From positions 78,840,263 through 78,904,262 of the forward strand of contig NC_092803.1 in the NCBI RefSeq assembly GCF_040954645.1: DNA of 64,000 nucleotides. Reading direction: 5' to 3'. This document shows, in pieces, positions 34,226-46,550 of the stretch. The stretch comes from Diabrotica undecimpunctata. Lineage: Eukaryota; Arthropoda; Insecta; Coleoptera; Chrysomelidae. Position 1 is the stretch's first letter, and each line of letters starts with the position of its first letter. Both the position numbers and the translations under genes were made by a program. Below the pieces are notes generated by a model. That model saw only the letters and a program-made list of their open reading frames with translations, did no database searches and was not told the origin of the DNA.

Positions 34226-34922
34226 ATGAAAAACACCTGTACAACACCATATGAAACATGGAACTTAAAGTCAGCTGATTGGGAAAAATACTCGAACTTA
34301 GTAAGCATACGTATACCAAATCTCGTTATATCAGATAATATAGACACTACTCTATCATCTTTCAATGGTATAATTTTAGATGCAGCCAGAGATTCTATAG
34401 GAAAAACCAAAAATATCACAAAAGCTCCTCTTCCTTGGTGGAACACTGAAATCGCATCCGCTTTAAAGCAAACAAAACAATCTTTTAATATATACAAGAA
34501 GTATAACACACCTAATAACTTGCAAAATTTAAGATCTTTAAGGGCCAGATCTAGATTTTTAATAAAGCAAGCAAAAAAAGAGAGCTGGACCAATTACGTG
34601 TCGTCAATTGTCAACTTCAGACAAACACGAAATCTTAGAAATTTTAGTAGAACACTATTAGTTGTATTTAAGCAATCAGCAGTACCACCCAAATTTCTTA
34701 GAACACAAAGAAAGAACAGAAGCATCAAAAATTAATATAGAAGATACTGCTGATCCACTAAACACTTCCATAACACTTGATGAATTAAATGAAAGTCTCA
34801 ATAACCTCAAAAATACCTCACCTGGACCTGATGACATACCACCAATTTTTATCGAAAAACTACCTATAAGCGCGAAGGTTACTTTAGTAGAGATCTTCAA
34901 ACAAAATTTATTCGACCCATAA
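34226..34922 (+). pseudogene. I-like LINE linker and RT fingers, frameshifted
   Basis: Two overlapping frames. The first carries the linker with APLPWWNTEIASALKQTK. After a shift near 34690 the second carries LDELNESLNNLKNTSPGPDD, the start of the reverse transcriptase. The WWN and SPGPD motifs are conserved in the clade. Confidence 0.75.
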
Positions 34923-35037
34923 ATTTCCATCTCTCTGGCGCGAAGCAATTATAATACCATTTTTAAAAGACAATAAACCAAAAAACTTATCTTCTTCGTA
35001 TCGACCATTATCTCTTACCTGTAGCATCTGCAAAATA

Positions 35038-35640
35038 ATGAAAAAGATTCTAAGCAAAAGATTAAAATGGTACTTAGAAAAGAAAAATCTCCTTACATCC
35101 ATCCAAAGTGGGTACCGATCAGAACGGTCTACAATAGATAATATTATAGCATTAGAATGTGAAATACACGAAGCTTTTATACATAAACTAAAATTAATAG
35201 CAATTTTCTTTGACATCACAAAAGCATTTGACACCACGTGGACATATCACATCTTAAGTACAATGAAAAGTTGGAAAATAGATGGCAAATTCTTAGTCTT
35301 CACAAAAAACTTTCTGGTGAACAGAAGTATAAAAGTTAAAACAAACGGTGTCATGTCAACTAAGAAATCACTGGAAAATGGTATCCCTCAAGGATCTGTA
35401 TTAAGCCCCCTGCTATTTTTAATAGCAATCAACAACGTATCTAACCATTTTATGCTTCCAGTAAAAGCAAACCTTTACGCCGATGATCTTGTAATATATA
35501 TGAGAAGTAAAAACCTAAAATCAGCTGCATCAATATTACAAAATACACTAAATAAATTAGAAGGGTGGTCTTTAGATATGGGCTTGAGATTTTTAACCGA
35601 AAAAACTAAAGTAATAATATTTGACAAAAGGAAAATATAA
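35038..35640 (+). pseudogene. I-like LINE reverse transcriptase core
   Basis: Contains SGYRSERSTIDNI, FFDITKAFDTTW, NGIPQGSVLSPLLF and the catalytic NLYADDLVIYM, then KTKVIIFDK. Catalytic Asp residues are intact in this piece, but the frame ends at a TAA after KRKI at 35640. Homology continues (LGRTFDSHLK near 35700) in other frames. Confidence 0.85.
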
Positions 35641-36191
35641 CACCACTTAAATTTAAAACTAAACGGAAATACTTTTATAACAATCAACGAAATCAAATTT
35701 TTGGGAAGGACATTCGACTCTCATCTAAAATAGACATCGCACATAAATGAACTAATTAAATCATGCCAACAGAGAATAAATCTTCTAAAAGTTCTTTCCA
35801 ATCACAAATGGGACGCAGACACAACTATTCTTCTACGATTATATCAACCTCTAATTAGAACTAGATTGTGGATGTATATGCTACGAAACTGCTACTACAA
35901 GTGAAATGAACAAATTGGACATCATCTAATCCACAGCATTACGCATAGTTTTCGGAGCTTTCAGAACCACTCCAATTAGCAGCCTTCAAGTCCTAGCAGG
36001 AGAACTGCCATTAACTCTCAGAAGACAATATTTTTCAATATGTTGTGCTACTAAATATCTCAGTGCAAAGGAAAACCCGTTTATAACAAGCCTAATAAGG
36101 AGCAACCCTCCAAACCTGTACTTAAATTATTGCCCCAGAAACTTACTTTATAATGAACGAATAAAATCAATTTTAATTCGATATACATCAA

Positions 36192-36735
36192 TTGAGAGCC
36201 ACTTCTACAAACAGATTCCAATCTCTTTCCTGGAAAGTTCAAATACCAAAAGTAGATTTTACCTTACTTAACTATCCCAAACATTCACACAATCCTTCTG
36301 AAATAAAACAACAATTCCGGTCTACCATCTCCAGATACCCTGATTTCAAACTAATTTTTACTGATGCCTCTAAAAGCGGTAATGGTGTAGCTGTTGCAGC
36401 TATTTTTGAAGACACCTGTCACCCGTCTAGCCAAGGAGTGTAGCATATATACTGGAGAACTGCAGGCGATCTTCAACGCACTGAACCAATGTACCAGCAT
36501 TGATACAAACTTTCCTATTATATCAGATTCTCTAAGTGCCTTAAATGGTGTCAAGCAGATGTATCCTACTCATGCCAATTTAGCATTAATAAAAGACATG
36601 CTATACAATGGAGCTTCGTTTAACTGCACTTCTGCAGACCTCTTTAGAGCAGCGATATCGAAAGTGCGAATAGCCATATATAATAAAATATTTTATATAA
36701 GGAAACAGGAACAAATAGTAAAGCCGCCAAACTAA
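36192..36735 (+). pseudogene. I-like LINE RNase H fragment fused to another LINE tail
   Basis: LIFTDASKSGNGVAVAAIF (near 36350-36405) is the start of an RNase H domain. After a shift the frame continues with ECSIYTGELQAIFNAL and PIISDSLSALNGVK, the second and third catalytic blocks. From about 36640 the translation reads LFRAAISKVRIAIYNK. This resembles the C-terminus of RTE elements (compare LFKTAVNKIRIALMI at 42290) rather than an I-like end, so the 3' end looks chimeric. Confidence 0.65.
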
Positions 36736-36764
36736 ACAACAACAACAACATATTGATTTTATTC

Positions 36765-37140
36765 GTAAGTAGAATAATGATGGACTAGAAACGTATAAAA
36801 GACAGAATATAAATTGACTGTACCATTAACTGGACTAACCCAAACCGCTTATGGATGTAAGACCGACTGTAAATTAGAAGTTTTGGAATTAGGAGTTTGT
36901 AGCATCGGCCTTTCGGTTTATCGTTTGCTGAAGGACCGGTGTGCCGTTTGACCTTTGTAGTTTCGGGAAATTTCAATGTTTACGCATAAATTTTTACCCC
37001 TATATAAACTTGAGGTATGTTTTATAACAGGCTACACTGCAAAAACACTTTTGTTTGCAACATCTAATTACATCTAATAATATCTAATAACATCTAATAA
37101 CATTGAATAACATATAATAATATCTAATAACATCTAATAA
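36765..37140. repeat. Simple repeats AACATCTAAT-type before a (TA)n array
   Basis: After 36765 there is no gene. From 37065 a motif of about ten bases (ATCTAATAAC) repeats imperfectly seven or eight times and grades into the (TA)n run. Confidence 0.7.
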
Positions 37141-37795
<655 letters not shown>

Positions 37796-37905
37796 AGTTA
37801 ATTATATTCTATTGTTTATGTATTATTATATCTTATCGAGATGTATCTAATAAAACAAGGGAATGTTATCTTTTTTAGTTAATGATAATTAATTATAAAG
37901 GTAGG

Positions 37906-38217
37906 TTAGTTGTTAATGGATATATCAGTCAAGTTAGTTATCTGTGATGTTGTATTGTTCTTGAAATCTGATTTAAGTAAGAAGTGGTATATATCGCTTA
38001 GATTCTTAATGTCACTCTTAACATTAATGGAGAAATCGTTAAGGAAAATATAGGACATTTCAATAAACTCTCTTTTAGATTTATTGTTCTCACGGTGGAG
38101 AATTGTAGTGTTCGTATAGTCCATGAGATGACCAGTGGTATGGACATGTTTGGCTAATGCACAACGGTCAGGGTGAAGTCGAGAATCACTTTTGTGTAGT
38201 GTAATACGTGATTTCAA
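37906..38217 (-). pseudogene. Penelope-like GIY-YIG endonuclease C-terminal fragment
   Basis: The 103-residue frame reads KSRITLHKSD, CALAKHVHTTGHLMDYTNT, then ILHRENNKSKREFIEM and INVKSDIKNLSDIYHFLL. These match the end of the GIY-YIG domain of Penelope-like elements (ALAxHxxxTGHxxDxxNxxIL, ExNxxKRxxxEM, KSDxxxLSxIY). The catalytic GIY-YIG start and the reverse transcriptase are absent. The right arm begins immediately upstream. Confidence 0.75.
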
Positions 38218-38234
38218 TAATCAAAATCAAAGAA

Positions 38235-38742
38235 AATCAAAATAATATTTCCCTATACTGGGATTTAATTTAATTCGTTTTTACCAATGAACCTTAACGA
38301 CATAAAGATTCATAAGAACTACTGAATTTGTCAGCGCTTGCGTTCTAGCTAAAACAGAACCTCACTTTTAAACTTTCTAAAAATCAAAAATTTAGTTATT
38401 GCCGACAATTCAAAGAATTACCTCCTTTTAAATGTAGTTACATTGGGTTCTTAGATTAACCTTGGGTAAACCTTTGCGTGTTAAGTTCAAAGCTACCATA
38501 CATTTTAAACCTTAAAAAAACTTTTTTTTGCACATAGTAATAAAAAACACCACTATGTTACTAGCAAAGTTTTTTAATATTCTAACTCTACAATTCTAAG
38601 TTACGGTAAGATCAATAATGTTTTAACCTCTTTCAACCCTGAAGAAGCCAAATTAATTCTCTTTGGCGAAAACGTTCGACAAAATAATTGATACTCATTA
38701 GAGTCTTTCTTGCAGATTTCCCAAATATTTAAGAGTTTACTA
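38235..38742 (+). repeat. Inverted arm (Penelope LTR-like), right
   Basis: Inverted partner of 37251-37795, ending GAGTTTACTA at 38742. Confidence 0.85.
38639..38671 (+). ncRNA. Hammerhead-ribozyme-like core, right arm
   Basis: CTGAAGA, one base, GCCAAA paired with TTTGGC, then GAAA, identical to the left arm apart from the single unpaired base. Confidence 0.5.
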
Positions 38743-38783
38743 TTTAACTTATATTAACTTTATCTGCAAAGATTAAATTTCTT

Positions 38784-38786
<3 letters not shown>

Positions 38787-38874
<88 letters not shown>
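38787..38874. repeat. (TA)n array
   Basis: About 88 bp of TA dinucleotides ending four bases before the LTR that starts at 38878. Confidence 0.95.
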
Positions 38875-38877
<3 letters not shown>

Positions 38878-38881
<4 letters not shown>

Positions 38882-39871
38882 GATACTTAAAGTCTTGGTG
38901 CGCCAAGCAATAATTAGTTAATTAATTTTTTTGATTAATTAAAATTATTTAAATGATATGATTATGACTCTATCACAATTTTTTTATTCTTTTATCTCAG
39001 GGTTAAATTCGTGCTTCAATATCTATGCTATTACATGTGAAAGGTAAGGTCCAGAGAATACCGGAATATTAAAAAACACATATGATCTAACACTATATAT
39101 TGAAATAAAAATAATGAAATAATTCACACTCAAAAGTTTTCAATAAACAAATCTCATATAAGGATTCTCAAAATTTTGTTCTCCGTACGTGAACAATCAA
39201 AATTAATGGTACAAACAATATTAATTGAAATCTCAAAATCCCAAACTATTCTAACTCTCCTAATCAAAATATTTATATCCTTTCTAAATTACGTGTAAAA
39301 ATTGTGTTATCAATAAAAGAAAAAACTGCAGAAACAAAAATATCTCTCTCTGATGATGAGTGGTCCAAATCCTTGTTCCTTGTAGACTATATTATCTCCT
39401 CTCAACCGCTCAATATGTAATCAGCAATCTTACACAGATTGTTGCAAGTATATCGTCCTTAATGATCTCCTTCAAAAGCACAAATCATTCAAATTATGAT
39501 AGCCTTTCCTCTCTCGATAAACTGAATCTCTCGTTGGCCCGAGTGAAAAATGACTCTTGGAATATCTTCTCTTTACGATAAACTGAATCTCTCGTTGGCC
39601 TGAACAGTGACTCTTGGAATATAAGTAGAGAAATATGACATACAATATTTTGCTGCTTCAGCCTCTGTCAGATACACTAACTCCACAAAAACTCACTAAC
39701 ATTCAACACTACTGCTTGCTACATTTCAGGAACCGCCAGAGAACAATCACTGTTCGTCTTACAGACTTGGAAACCAACTGATCCTCCTTACTCTCTCCTC
39801 AATCTCGCTAAACTTTTTCCTACATACTTATCCCACCTTTTTCAATCTCCGCCAATCAAAACTCGTCACAA
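38878..39871 (-). repeat. LTR of an LTR retrotransposon (minus orientation)
   Basis: On the minus strand, a polypurine tract AAAAAATGGGGGAA is followed by TTGTGACGAG. The other end, 994 bp away, is AAGTATCACAA. The ends form the inverted repeat TTGTGA/TCACAA expected of an LTR, and the tract lies where a 3' LTR begins. No second copy is in the window, so this is a 3' LTR with part of its internal region, or a near-solo LTR. It includes a tandem duplication of about 60 bp at 39509-39625 (GATAAACTGAATCTCTCGTT). Confidence 0.55.
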
Positions 39872-39885
39872 TTCCCCCATTTTTT
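39872..39885 (-). other. Polypurine tract of the minus-strand LTR element
   Basis: AAAAAATGGGGGAA on the minus strand, immediately preceding the LTR end TTGTGACGAG. Confidence 0.6.
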
Positions 39886-40258
39886 CATTTCGATAACAAA
39901 CAAATTTTTACCTATAATTATAAATTTCCTAAAACTTATTTACAAATAATATTTTTCTATAATTCTTAAAAACTAACAAAAACCTCTTTCTATAATCCCT
40001 TCTATTGTCTTTAATCACTGCATTAATGTATTTTGAAAAAACCCCGTTTAATTGTCTTTGGCTTTCACTTAAAATTATGCGGGTCACTCAAGTATAACAA
40101 AGAAATAATTTATGCAAAGCTTACATTTTGTTTAGTACAGGTAATCCAAGAATTTAATAACTTTCCTTCTTGGAAATGTTTGTTGGATATTATCCTACTT
40201 TTTTGAACTTTGAAATATTTTTAAACAAACCAATATTTTTCTCGATTTTACATATCAT

Positions 40259-40262
<4 letters not shown>
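39886..40262. other. Possible internal remnant of the LTR element
   Basis: If the LTR reading is right, this would be the last internal sequence upstream of the tract on the minus strand. No coding motif is visible. Confidence 0.3.

Positions 40263-40322
<60 letters not shown>
40263..40322. repeat. (AT)n microsatellite
   Basis: About 60 bp of AT dinucleotides. Confidence 0.95.
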
Positions 40323-40327
<5 letters not shown>

Positions 40328-40794
40328 CTACTATCATTTTCGCATCGATACATTATGCTTTTACCATCAATTTAGCATCGTCTTGCAAAGTAGCATCTGT
40401 ATATCGACGCTACTTTACAAGACCTTAATAACTTTTTTCCCGTACTTGTTACAAGAATTTTAACCATCTCATTGATTAGAGTCTTGATACCGTGTTGGTA
40501 TTTTAAAATATCCGCTTTCTCTTTTTATCCCTTACTGAGTTATCTAAGTTTATTCCAGAAAATGTTTGAGTCTAAAATGATGGTACAGTGAAAATATTAT
40601 ATATTTTTAGTTCAGGGTTTTACCGTTTACTCGCTGCCATTATATACATGAAAATGTATATCCCACTTTCATTATCAATCATTTTAGCATCAGAAATTTG
40701 GCATCGTTGTTGAATATAATATTACCCACTTTCATCTACAAATCATTCTGGCATCATGTTTGGTTAAAAGTAACGGGTTATGATATATTGCAAC

Positions 40795-41800
40795 TACCTA
40801 TTGTATCTTCGCTCCAATTCGTCCAGTCGCGACGTACAGCACCTCAAATGATAGGATTTAACCAATAAAATACAATGAGACAGAAAAATCAAATATAGCA
40901 GCATGTCAAAAAGGCCTTAATTATATATCTTCGTTTCTATAAGTCCAATCGTGACGTACAGTATCTCAAATGACAGGATTTAACCAATTAAAAACAATGA
41001 AATAAAAAAATTAAATACAGCAACATGTCCAAAGGGCCGTAGTCACGTATCTTCGGTCCTATTAGTCCAATCGTGACGTATAGTACCTCTAATGATAGGA
41101 TTTAACATAAATAATACAATGGGATAGAAAAATCAAATGCAGAACAATGTCAAAAGGGCCTTAGTTGTGTATCTTTAGTTCTATTAGTCCAATCATGACG
41201 TGCAGTACCTCAAATGAAAGGATTTGACAAATAAAATACAATGAGGTATAAAAATTTAATGGAGTAGCATGTCAAAATGGCCTTAGTTATGTATCTTCGG
41301 TCCTATTAGTCCAATCGTGACGTACGATACCTCAAATGATAGCACTTAACCAATAGAATACAATGACATAGAAATCAAATACAGCATCACGTCAAAAGGG
41401 CCTTAGTTACGTATCTTTGTTTTTAGTGGCCCAATCGTGACGTACAGTACCTCAAATGATAGGATTTAACCAATCGAATACAATAAGATAGAAAAATAAA
41501 ATACATCAGTTTGTCAAAAGGGCCTTAGTTATGTATCTGCGGTCCTATTAGTCCAATCATGACGTTTCGTACCTTAAATGATAGAACTTAACTAATATAA
41601 TACAATGAGATATAAAAATTAAATGGAATAGCTTGGCAAAAGGGCCTTAGTTATGTATCTTCGATCCTATTAGTCCAATCGTGACGTAAAGTACCTCAAA
41701 TGGTACCATTTAACTAATAGAATACTACGACGTACAAATCAAATACATCAACACTAAAAGGACTATAGGTATATATCTTTGCTCCTATATATGTTATGTC
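40795..41800. repeat. 122-bp satellite array, about eight copies
   Basis: The landmark GACGTAC-like box in GTCCAATCGTGACGTACAG recurs at 40831, 40953, 41075, 41197, 41319, 41439, 41561 and 41683. The spacing is 122, 122, 122, 122, 120, 122 and 122 bp. Each unit also carries CCTCAAATGATAGGATTTAA and GTCAAAAGGGCCTTAGTTA. Units differ from one another by point changes of the order of 10 percent. A ninth unit degenerates after 41760. Confidence 0.93.
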
Positions 41801-41904
41801 AAAAGAGGCTTAGTTGCGTAAACGAATTAACGCACAGAAGTGTGTGGCATATTACGTGACAGGATTATTAGCGAATACCATACGATTACGTCATACATCT
41901 CTTT

Positions 41905-42375
41905 GCATACGTCCACTTTTAGTTAACTACTTAGTATGTATTCAGTACTTTGCTTTACGGTTGTTGAGGCATTAACTCTTAAACAGAAGAATGTTAAAAA
42001 TCTTGAAAGCTTTGAAATGTGGTGCTACCGCCGTATACTAAAAATAAGTCGGGTGGATAAAATTACAAATGAAGAAGTAATACGCAGAATAAATAACGAT
42101 CCAGAAGTTATACTGAATATAAAAAAGAGAAAACTTGAATAGTTTGGCCACCTGATGAGAGGACAAAAGTACACATTCCTACAAAATATAATGCATGGAA
42201 AAATCCAAGGACGCAGAAATCCAGGCCGTAGAAGAATGTCCTGGATGAGAAATTTAAGAGAGTGGTTTGGCTGTACCACTAACGAATTATTCAAAACAGC
42301 AGTAAATAAAATTAGAATCGCCCTAATGATATCCAATCTGCGATAGCAGAGGCACTTAATAAAGAAGAAGATATG
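41905..42375 (+). pseudogene. RTE-type LINE ORF C-terminus and 3' end
   Basis: Reads VFSTLLYGCEALTLK-like, then FEMWCYRRILKISRVDKITNEEVIRRI, KKRKLE, a stop, FGHLMRGQKYTFLQNIMHGKIQ, GRRRMSWMRNLREWFGCT and LFKTAVNKIRIALMI, then a stop and AATAAAGAAGAAGA. This is the standard tail of BovB/RTE-like LINEs, 5'-truncated. One TAG at 42138-42140 and a lost Tyr of GEKYxLL-type blocks show decay. Confidence 0.8.
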
Positions 42376-42424
42376 ATAAACTCGAAAAATCTCCAACGTT
42401 CACTGTTAGACATATGCCTCCCGT

Positions 42425-42560
42425 TCAGTATACACATTTACTGCTCCTTGACGCTGTGACGAGAATGAGATAGGATTTAACAAATAGAATGACAGAAAAC
42501 TAAAAAAGACAATGTGTCAAACGTGGAATGCGTCGCAGAACGTGAAATATTAGCGTAAAA
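42425..42560. repeat. Diverged copy of the 122-bp satellite
   Basis: GATAGGATTTAACAAATAGAATGACAGAAAA and GTGTCAAACGTG match the second half of the satellite unit. It is separated from the main array by the LINE tail, suggesting the LINE inserted into the array or the array once extended further. Confidence 0.55.
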
Positions 42561-43285
42561 TTATATGATGCCATAGACGGTTCTTTAATACCCAGCAAAC
42601 TCGCTTTGTAAAGTTACATAGCAGGGATCTGTGCGAGAAAAAGTCGATCATTCGTTTTATAACCCAAAGGGGACCATAAAATATTCAACGTTAAAATTTG
42701 ACATAATGTAACGGTATGACAAATCTTTTTTCTCCCGCGTGTGCTTGCCTGTGTACCTATACAATAGGAGTCGTGCATAACCTTTAAGTTGATCGTAATA
42801 CATGCAATAAAACATAAATGCACATAAAACTGCAACAACAAGTATGTTGACGACTTGGGTTAGTATATACAGTGCATTCCGTACGTTTTTTAAACATGGT
42901 TAGGAAATTGTTGACTGGAGGCTATTAAAGAAGTTCTTAAAATAATTGCGGGTCACCGCCTTTTCTGTAAATGGAGTGAATATTGTTATCGATTTAATTT
43001 TTTTCTTCAGTTGAATAATTCCTGCTGGTATTTGGTCTAAGCTTACTTCTTTTTCTCATTCAAACTGTTTCATAGCTAATTTTACTTCCTCTTTATAGTG
43101 CCCTGTTCACCTGTTTTGGTAATTTCGGACTATTTCATCTCTTATAACATAAAACAGTTGTTTCAGATATCTTTATCGCGTTTCCTTTTTTTTATGGATG
43201 AATATGCTGCCGTTTTCATCTCCTACTATTTCATATGGAGCTACACGATTAACAATTCCAAATCAAGAAAAGACAAATAACACTC
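42561..43285. other. No gene recognised
   Basis: Unassigned sequence. An open frame on the minus strand at 42614-42841 shows no motif. Confidence 0.35.
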
Positions 43286-43329
43286 CGAATTATATTATAC
43301 AACTAATAGTCGAAAAATAAAGAGCAAGA

Positions 43330-43560
43330 GGTAGATAATCAGACAATTAAGATGAGCGCTACATGATGTACGCAATGCCACATTTGAACACTACATTAGT
43401 ACATTGTCTAAAGAAGATCATTCACTATGGATAGCAACAAAACACTTAAAGAGACCTGATCAATACAACCCACCAATTAAGAAAGATGACGTTAGTTGAG
43501 GGAGATCAGACCAGGAAAAAATGTCAACATTTTCAGAATACCAGATAATAATAATCAAGC
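43330..43560 (+). pseudogene. Jockey-like LINE linker fragment
   Basis: Reads LHDVRNATFEHYISTLSKEDHSLWIATKHLKRP-like sequence, then PPIKKDD, a stop and RSDQEKMSTFSEY. This matches the linker between endonuclease and RT of Jockey LINEs (YSLWKATxKLKRPxxxxPPI and RSDxEKAxxFAEHL). Confidence 0.65.
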
Positions 43561-44269
43561 AATAGAACACTGAAAACTTTTGTTTTTAACTGTACGCCCG
43601 TGAATGACTTATTATTTTTTAAATAACACTTAATATTGCACTTTTTTATTGTATTTTTTTCGTCTTTCAAGATAATTCTTATAGGAATATATTTATTTAT
43701 AACATACGGTCTTATGGGAACAAGAGTTGCAGTAAAAGATTTTTCTAAATATAGAATGTAAACCATATTTCTAATATATTTGTGAAAAAGAACCAGTTTA
43801 TAATATTCCGGACGACGTAATAAAACCTTATTTTAGACTATTGGTCGATGAATTGAAATCATTGTTCAAGAAACGAATTATTCAAGTGCAGATGTTTTAC
43901 TATAAAAACATGTACAACCAAAATCTCGATTAAAAAAATTGCAACCAGTTACTCACGATGAAACTTAACCCCATTATTGATTTTACAAGTAATAAAATGG
44001 GTCGACAAAAGACCAGTTTTAATCCTTACAACATTTAAACATAATAGTTATATCTTGGTTTAATCAGATGAAAAGAAAAATTATACACAAGTACTAAAAC
44101 CACAAACTATTCTCGATTATAACTTGGTGAAAAAGAGTGTTGATTTTAGTGATTAAGTGGCTTCTTACCAAAGCCCAATACGCAAAATTCTGAAGTGGTA
44201 CCGGAAAGTGGCAGTGGAATTAATATTTAATACCCCAGTAGTAAATGCTTAGTTGCTAAATAATAGAAA

Positions 44270-44580
44270 ACGTAAAAAAGCGACAACCTATCCTTGAGTT
44301 CAGACTGGAGTTCGCGAAGGCATTTGCAAATAAAGAAATGTTGTAACCCTCACGAACAGTTACACCCAAAAATACCATCTCAGGCAAAGCGATGTAGATA
44401 ATACAAAGAGAAGAAAGTGTACAAGATGTAACAAAATTTTAAGAAGAAGCATGACTAGTAGAAAGGACGATAGAAAACTTAAAAAAGTTAAAACATACTC
44501 TGAAGAATGTGATGGCAAAACTGGAATATGTCTAGTGTGCTTCAATGGAGCACATTCAAAAACAATTTTACTTATACAGG
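44270..44580 (+). pseudogene. piggyBac-like transposase C-terminal zinc region
   Basis: Broken frames read ILEFRLEFAKAF (family DFRLEI), then RRKCTRCNKILRRSM and ECDGKTGICLVCFNGAHS. The last two form the cysteine-rich C-terminal domain of piggyBac-like transposases (RCxxC, then CxxCxxxxH), which binds the element ends. Upstream sequence from 43780 may be degraded catalytic domain. Confidence 0.6.
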
Positions 44581-44666
44581 AACTATTATTGAGTAAAAAC
44601 GTATTATACCTCAAGTGGCCTTATAGTATTGGAAGTCGTAAGTTGATAGTTTTAGTAGAACATTTT

Positions 44667-45005
44667 AATTGTTAATTACCTCCGTAAAAGTGAGTTATAG
44701 TATTTATAAAAAGATGGATGTAAATAATATGCCTTCGACATCTAAAAAAGCTAAATGTGAATATAAACGTCGGTCAGAAAAATCGAGGATTGCGTTTTGG
44801 AAAGAAACAACACAAACAGAATTTAAGACTTTTCTCGGACTTATGTTCCATATGGGGACAATTAAGATAAACCGTCTGAATGACTACTAAAAAAGTATGG
44901 GTAACTTCTATAATAGTGTTGACTTGACTAGATAATTGCTCATAGCCCATATTAAGAAATAAGCGAATAGATAATCCTCACTTGTCAAAGAAACTGAAAA
45001 AACGT
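44667..45005 (+). pseudogene. piggyBac-like transposase N-terminal domain fragment
   Basis: Reads IAFWKETTQTEFKTFLGLMF then HMGTIKINRLNDY, a stop, and a degraded YMSRDRFLLI-like region. This is the start of a piggyBac DDE domain (EMKxFLGLxxxMGIxKxPxLxDYW). It lies downstream of a C-terminal fragment, so either two copies abut or the element was rearranged. Confidence 0.65.
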
Positions 45006-45009
45006 GAAG

Positions 45010-45690
45010 TGGTCTAAAAACTAAAAAGTCCCCTATTCAAACTGGTTTTTAATAAAAAATTTAATAATATGTTAAAGTTTTTTTAATATACCCTAAAACT
45101 AAAAGCGAAAAGAATAGATTGCAAGTTACAAAATACTTGTAGAGTCATACTGTTTGGACAAGTACAGTTGTTTAAATAATCGCTTTCTGTCATAAACAAA
45201 TTGAATAAATTGTAAAATATTTTTTGATCTGCTTGATATTTAGCACACTTTAATAACTCATCAATTGCCATAATTGCCTGTCGTTAGGCCAAAAACAAAG
45301 TTATTAACATTATTTATAAATTACTACAAACATAATATCATAGAGTTTACGGTTTTTTGGAATTATATCAATTATTTATGTATTTAAATTTGGTATTTCT
45401 CTACATAAAAAACTTTTTATGGTCTACAACTATTATTTGAATTATTTTTCTTTAGAATATATACAAAACGTTTTATAAGCAAAAAATTATTTTTTTTTGC
45501 CTTTTAAGATTGTTTAAAAAAACAAAGCAAAATCAACTGTACGTCTTTACGAATTTTTCGTCAGCTACCCCTCATACTATTTAGAATTTAAATTTCTGTA
45601 TAAGATTTTTTATTTAGTCAAATATTATTTTTTTATGTGATTAAGCCACAATTATTGGTCGTTATTGAGATGAAAATTACATTTTTAATT
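45010..45690. other. No gene recognised
   Basis: AT-rich interval without clear motifs on either strand. Confidence 0.35.
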
Positions 45691-45840
45691 AACTAATATT
45701 TAACGTTTTGATTTCCACTATTATTTTACAATAGCTTTGTTTATTGTACTAATTATGTAAACATGTGTATACACATTTTGTACAGAAAAACGTTGTTTGA
45801 GAACGATTTCCGGAATGGAAATCAAAATTTCAAACATTAT
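45690..45840. repeat. Degraded Penelope-type terminal sequence
   Basis: AACGTTTTGATTTCC at 45701-45715 and GATTTCCGGAATGGAAATCA near 45804 resemble the two stem II neighbourhoods of hammerhead-bearing Penelope ends. The core bases are altered: GAGAA for CTGAAGA and AAAA for GAAA. Confidence 0.3.
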
Positions 45841-46380
45841 CACAATCACAACCAATAATAAAGGCCTTAATCCCATAAAACCATAATATTTATCTCAAAC
45901 TATTCATCGATAGCTTCGACTAAACAGGTTGTAAATTAAAATTTATGTAAAATATTCCCCTACACGATTCTCTGGGCAAAAATATCTAGGTTAAATAAAT
46001 ATAACATCTAAACGAAGAAAAAAACCTGTTGAGACTGCAACTTGTGAGCAGGTAGTTTCAATGTCGTCATTCGAACTTGACCCAAACAACCGATCGATAT
46101 TTAGGTATCTAAAATATTATTTTAAGGATTAATACCGGCAACATCTACTGGCTCTAAAATGATGCCAAATACAGTGATTTTACCGCTCGATGTTAAAACG
46201 TAGGTTTGATGTAAAAATTAAATATATAAAAAAAATCGGAATATTAAAAAACCGACAACAGTGCCAAGCCTACAAAGGTACCCTAAACGAACATACACAA
46301 TTTATAAATAGAAAATGATAGCAATTCTTGGTGATGCTAAATTACTGCAACGTGAAAAGAGTTCTAAAGGATAGCGGGAT
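45841..46380. other. No gene recognised
   Basis: Unassigned AT-rich sequence before a long TA array. Confidence 0.35.
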
Positions 46381-46547
<167 letters not shown>

Positions 46548-46550
46548 AGA

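Larger units (their letters stand above)
32400..36760 (+). mobile_element. I-like LINE, nearly full length but broken
   Basis: Holds, in order, a zinc-knuckle ORF1, an AP endonuclease, a reverse transcriptase, a post-RT region and part of an RNase H. It ends in a CAACAACAACAA tail. Frameshifts and stops occur at about 33290, 34185, 34700, 34920, 35640 and 36190. An RNase H domain is characteristic of the I clade. The exact 5' end was not found. Confidence 0.8.

Noticed and set aside
39500..39630. Tandem unit considered as a CRISPR-like or satellite array
   Set aside because: Only two copies within an LTR and no regular spacers; ordinary local duplication.
40795..41800. Satellite array considered as a gene-regulatory enhancer cluster
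   Set aside because: CRE-like boxes recur only because the whole unit is tandemly repeated; no promoter or gene lies nearby.
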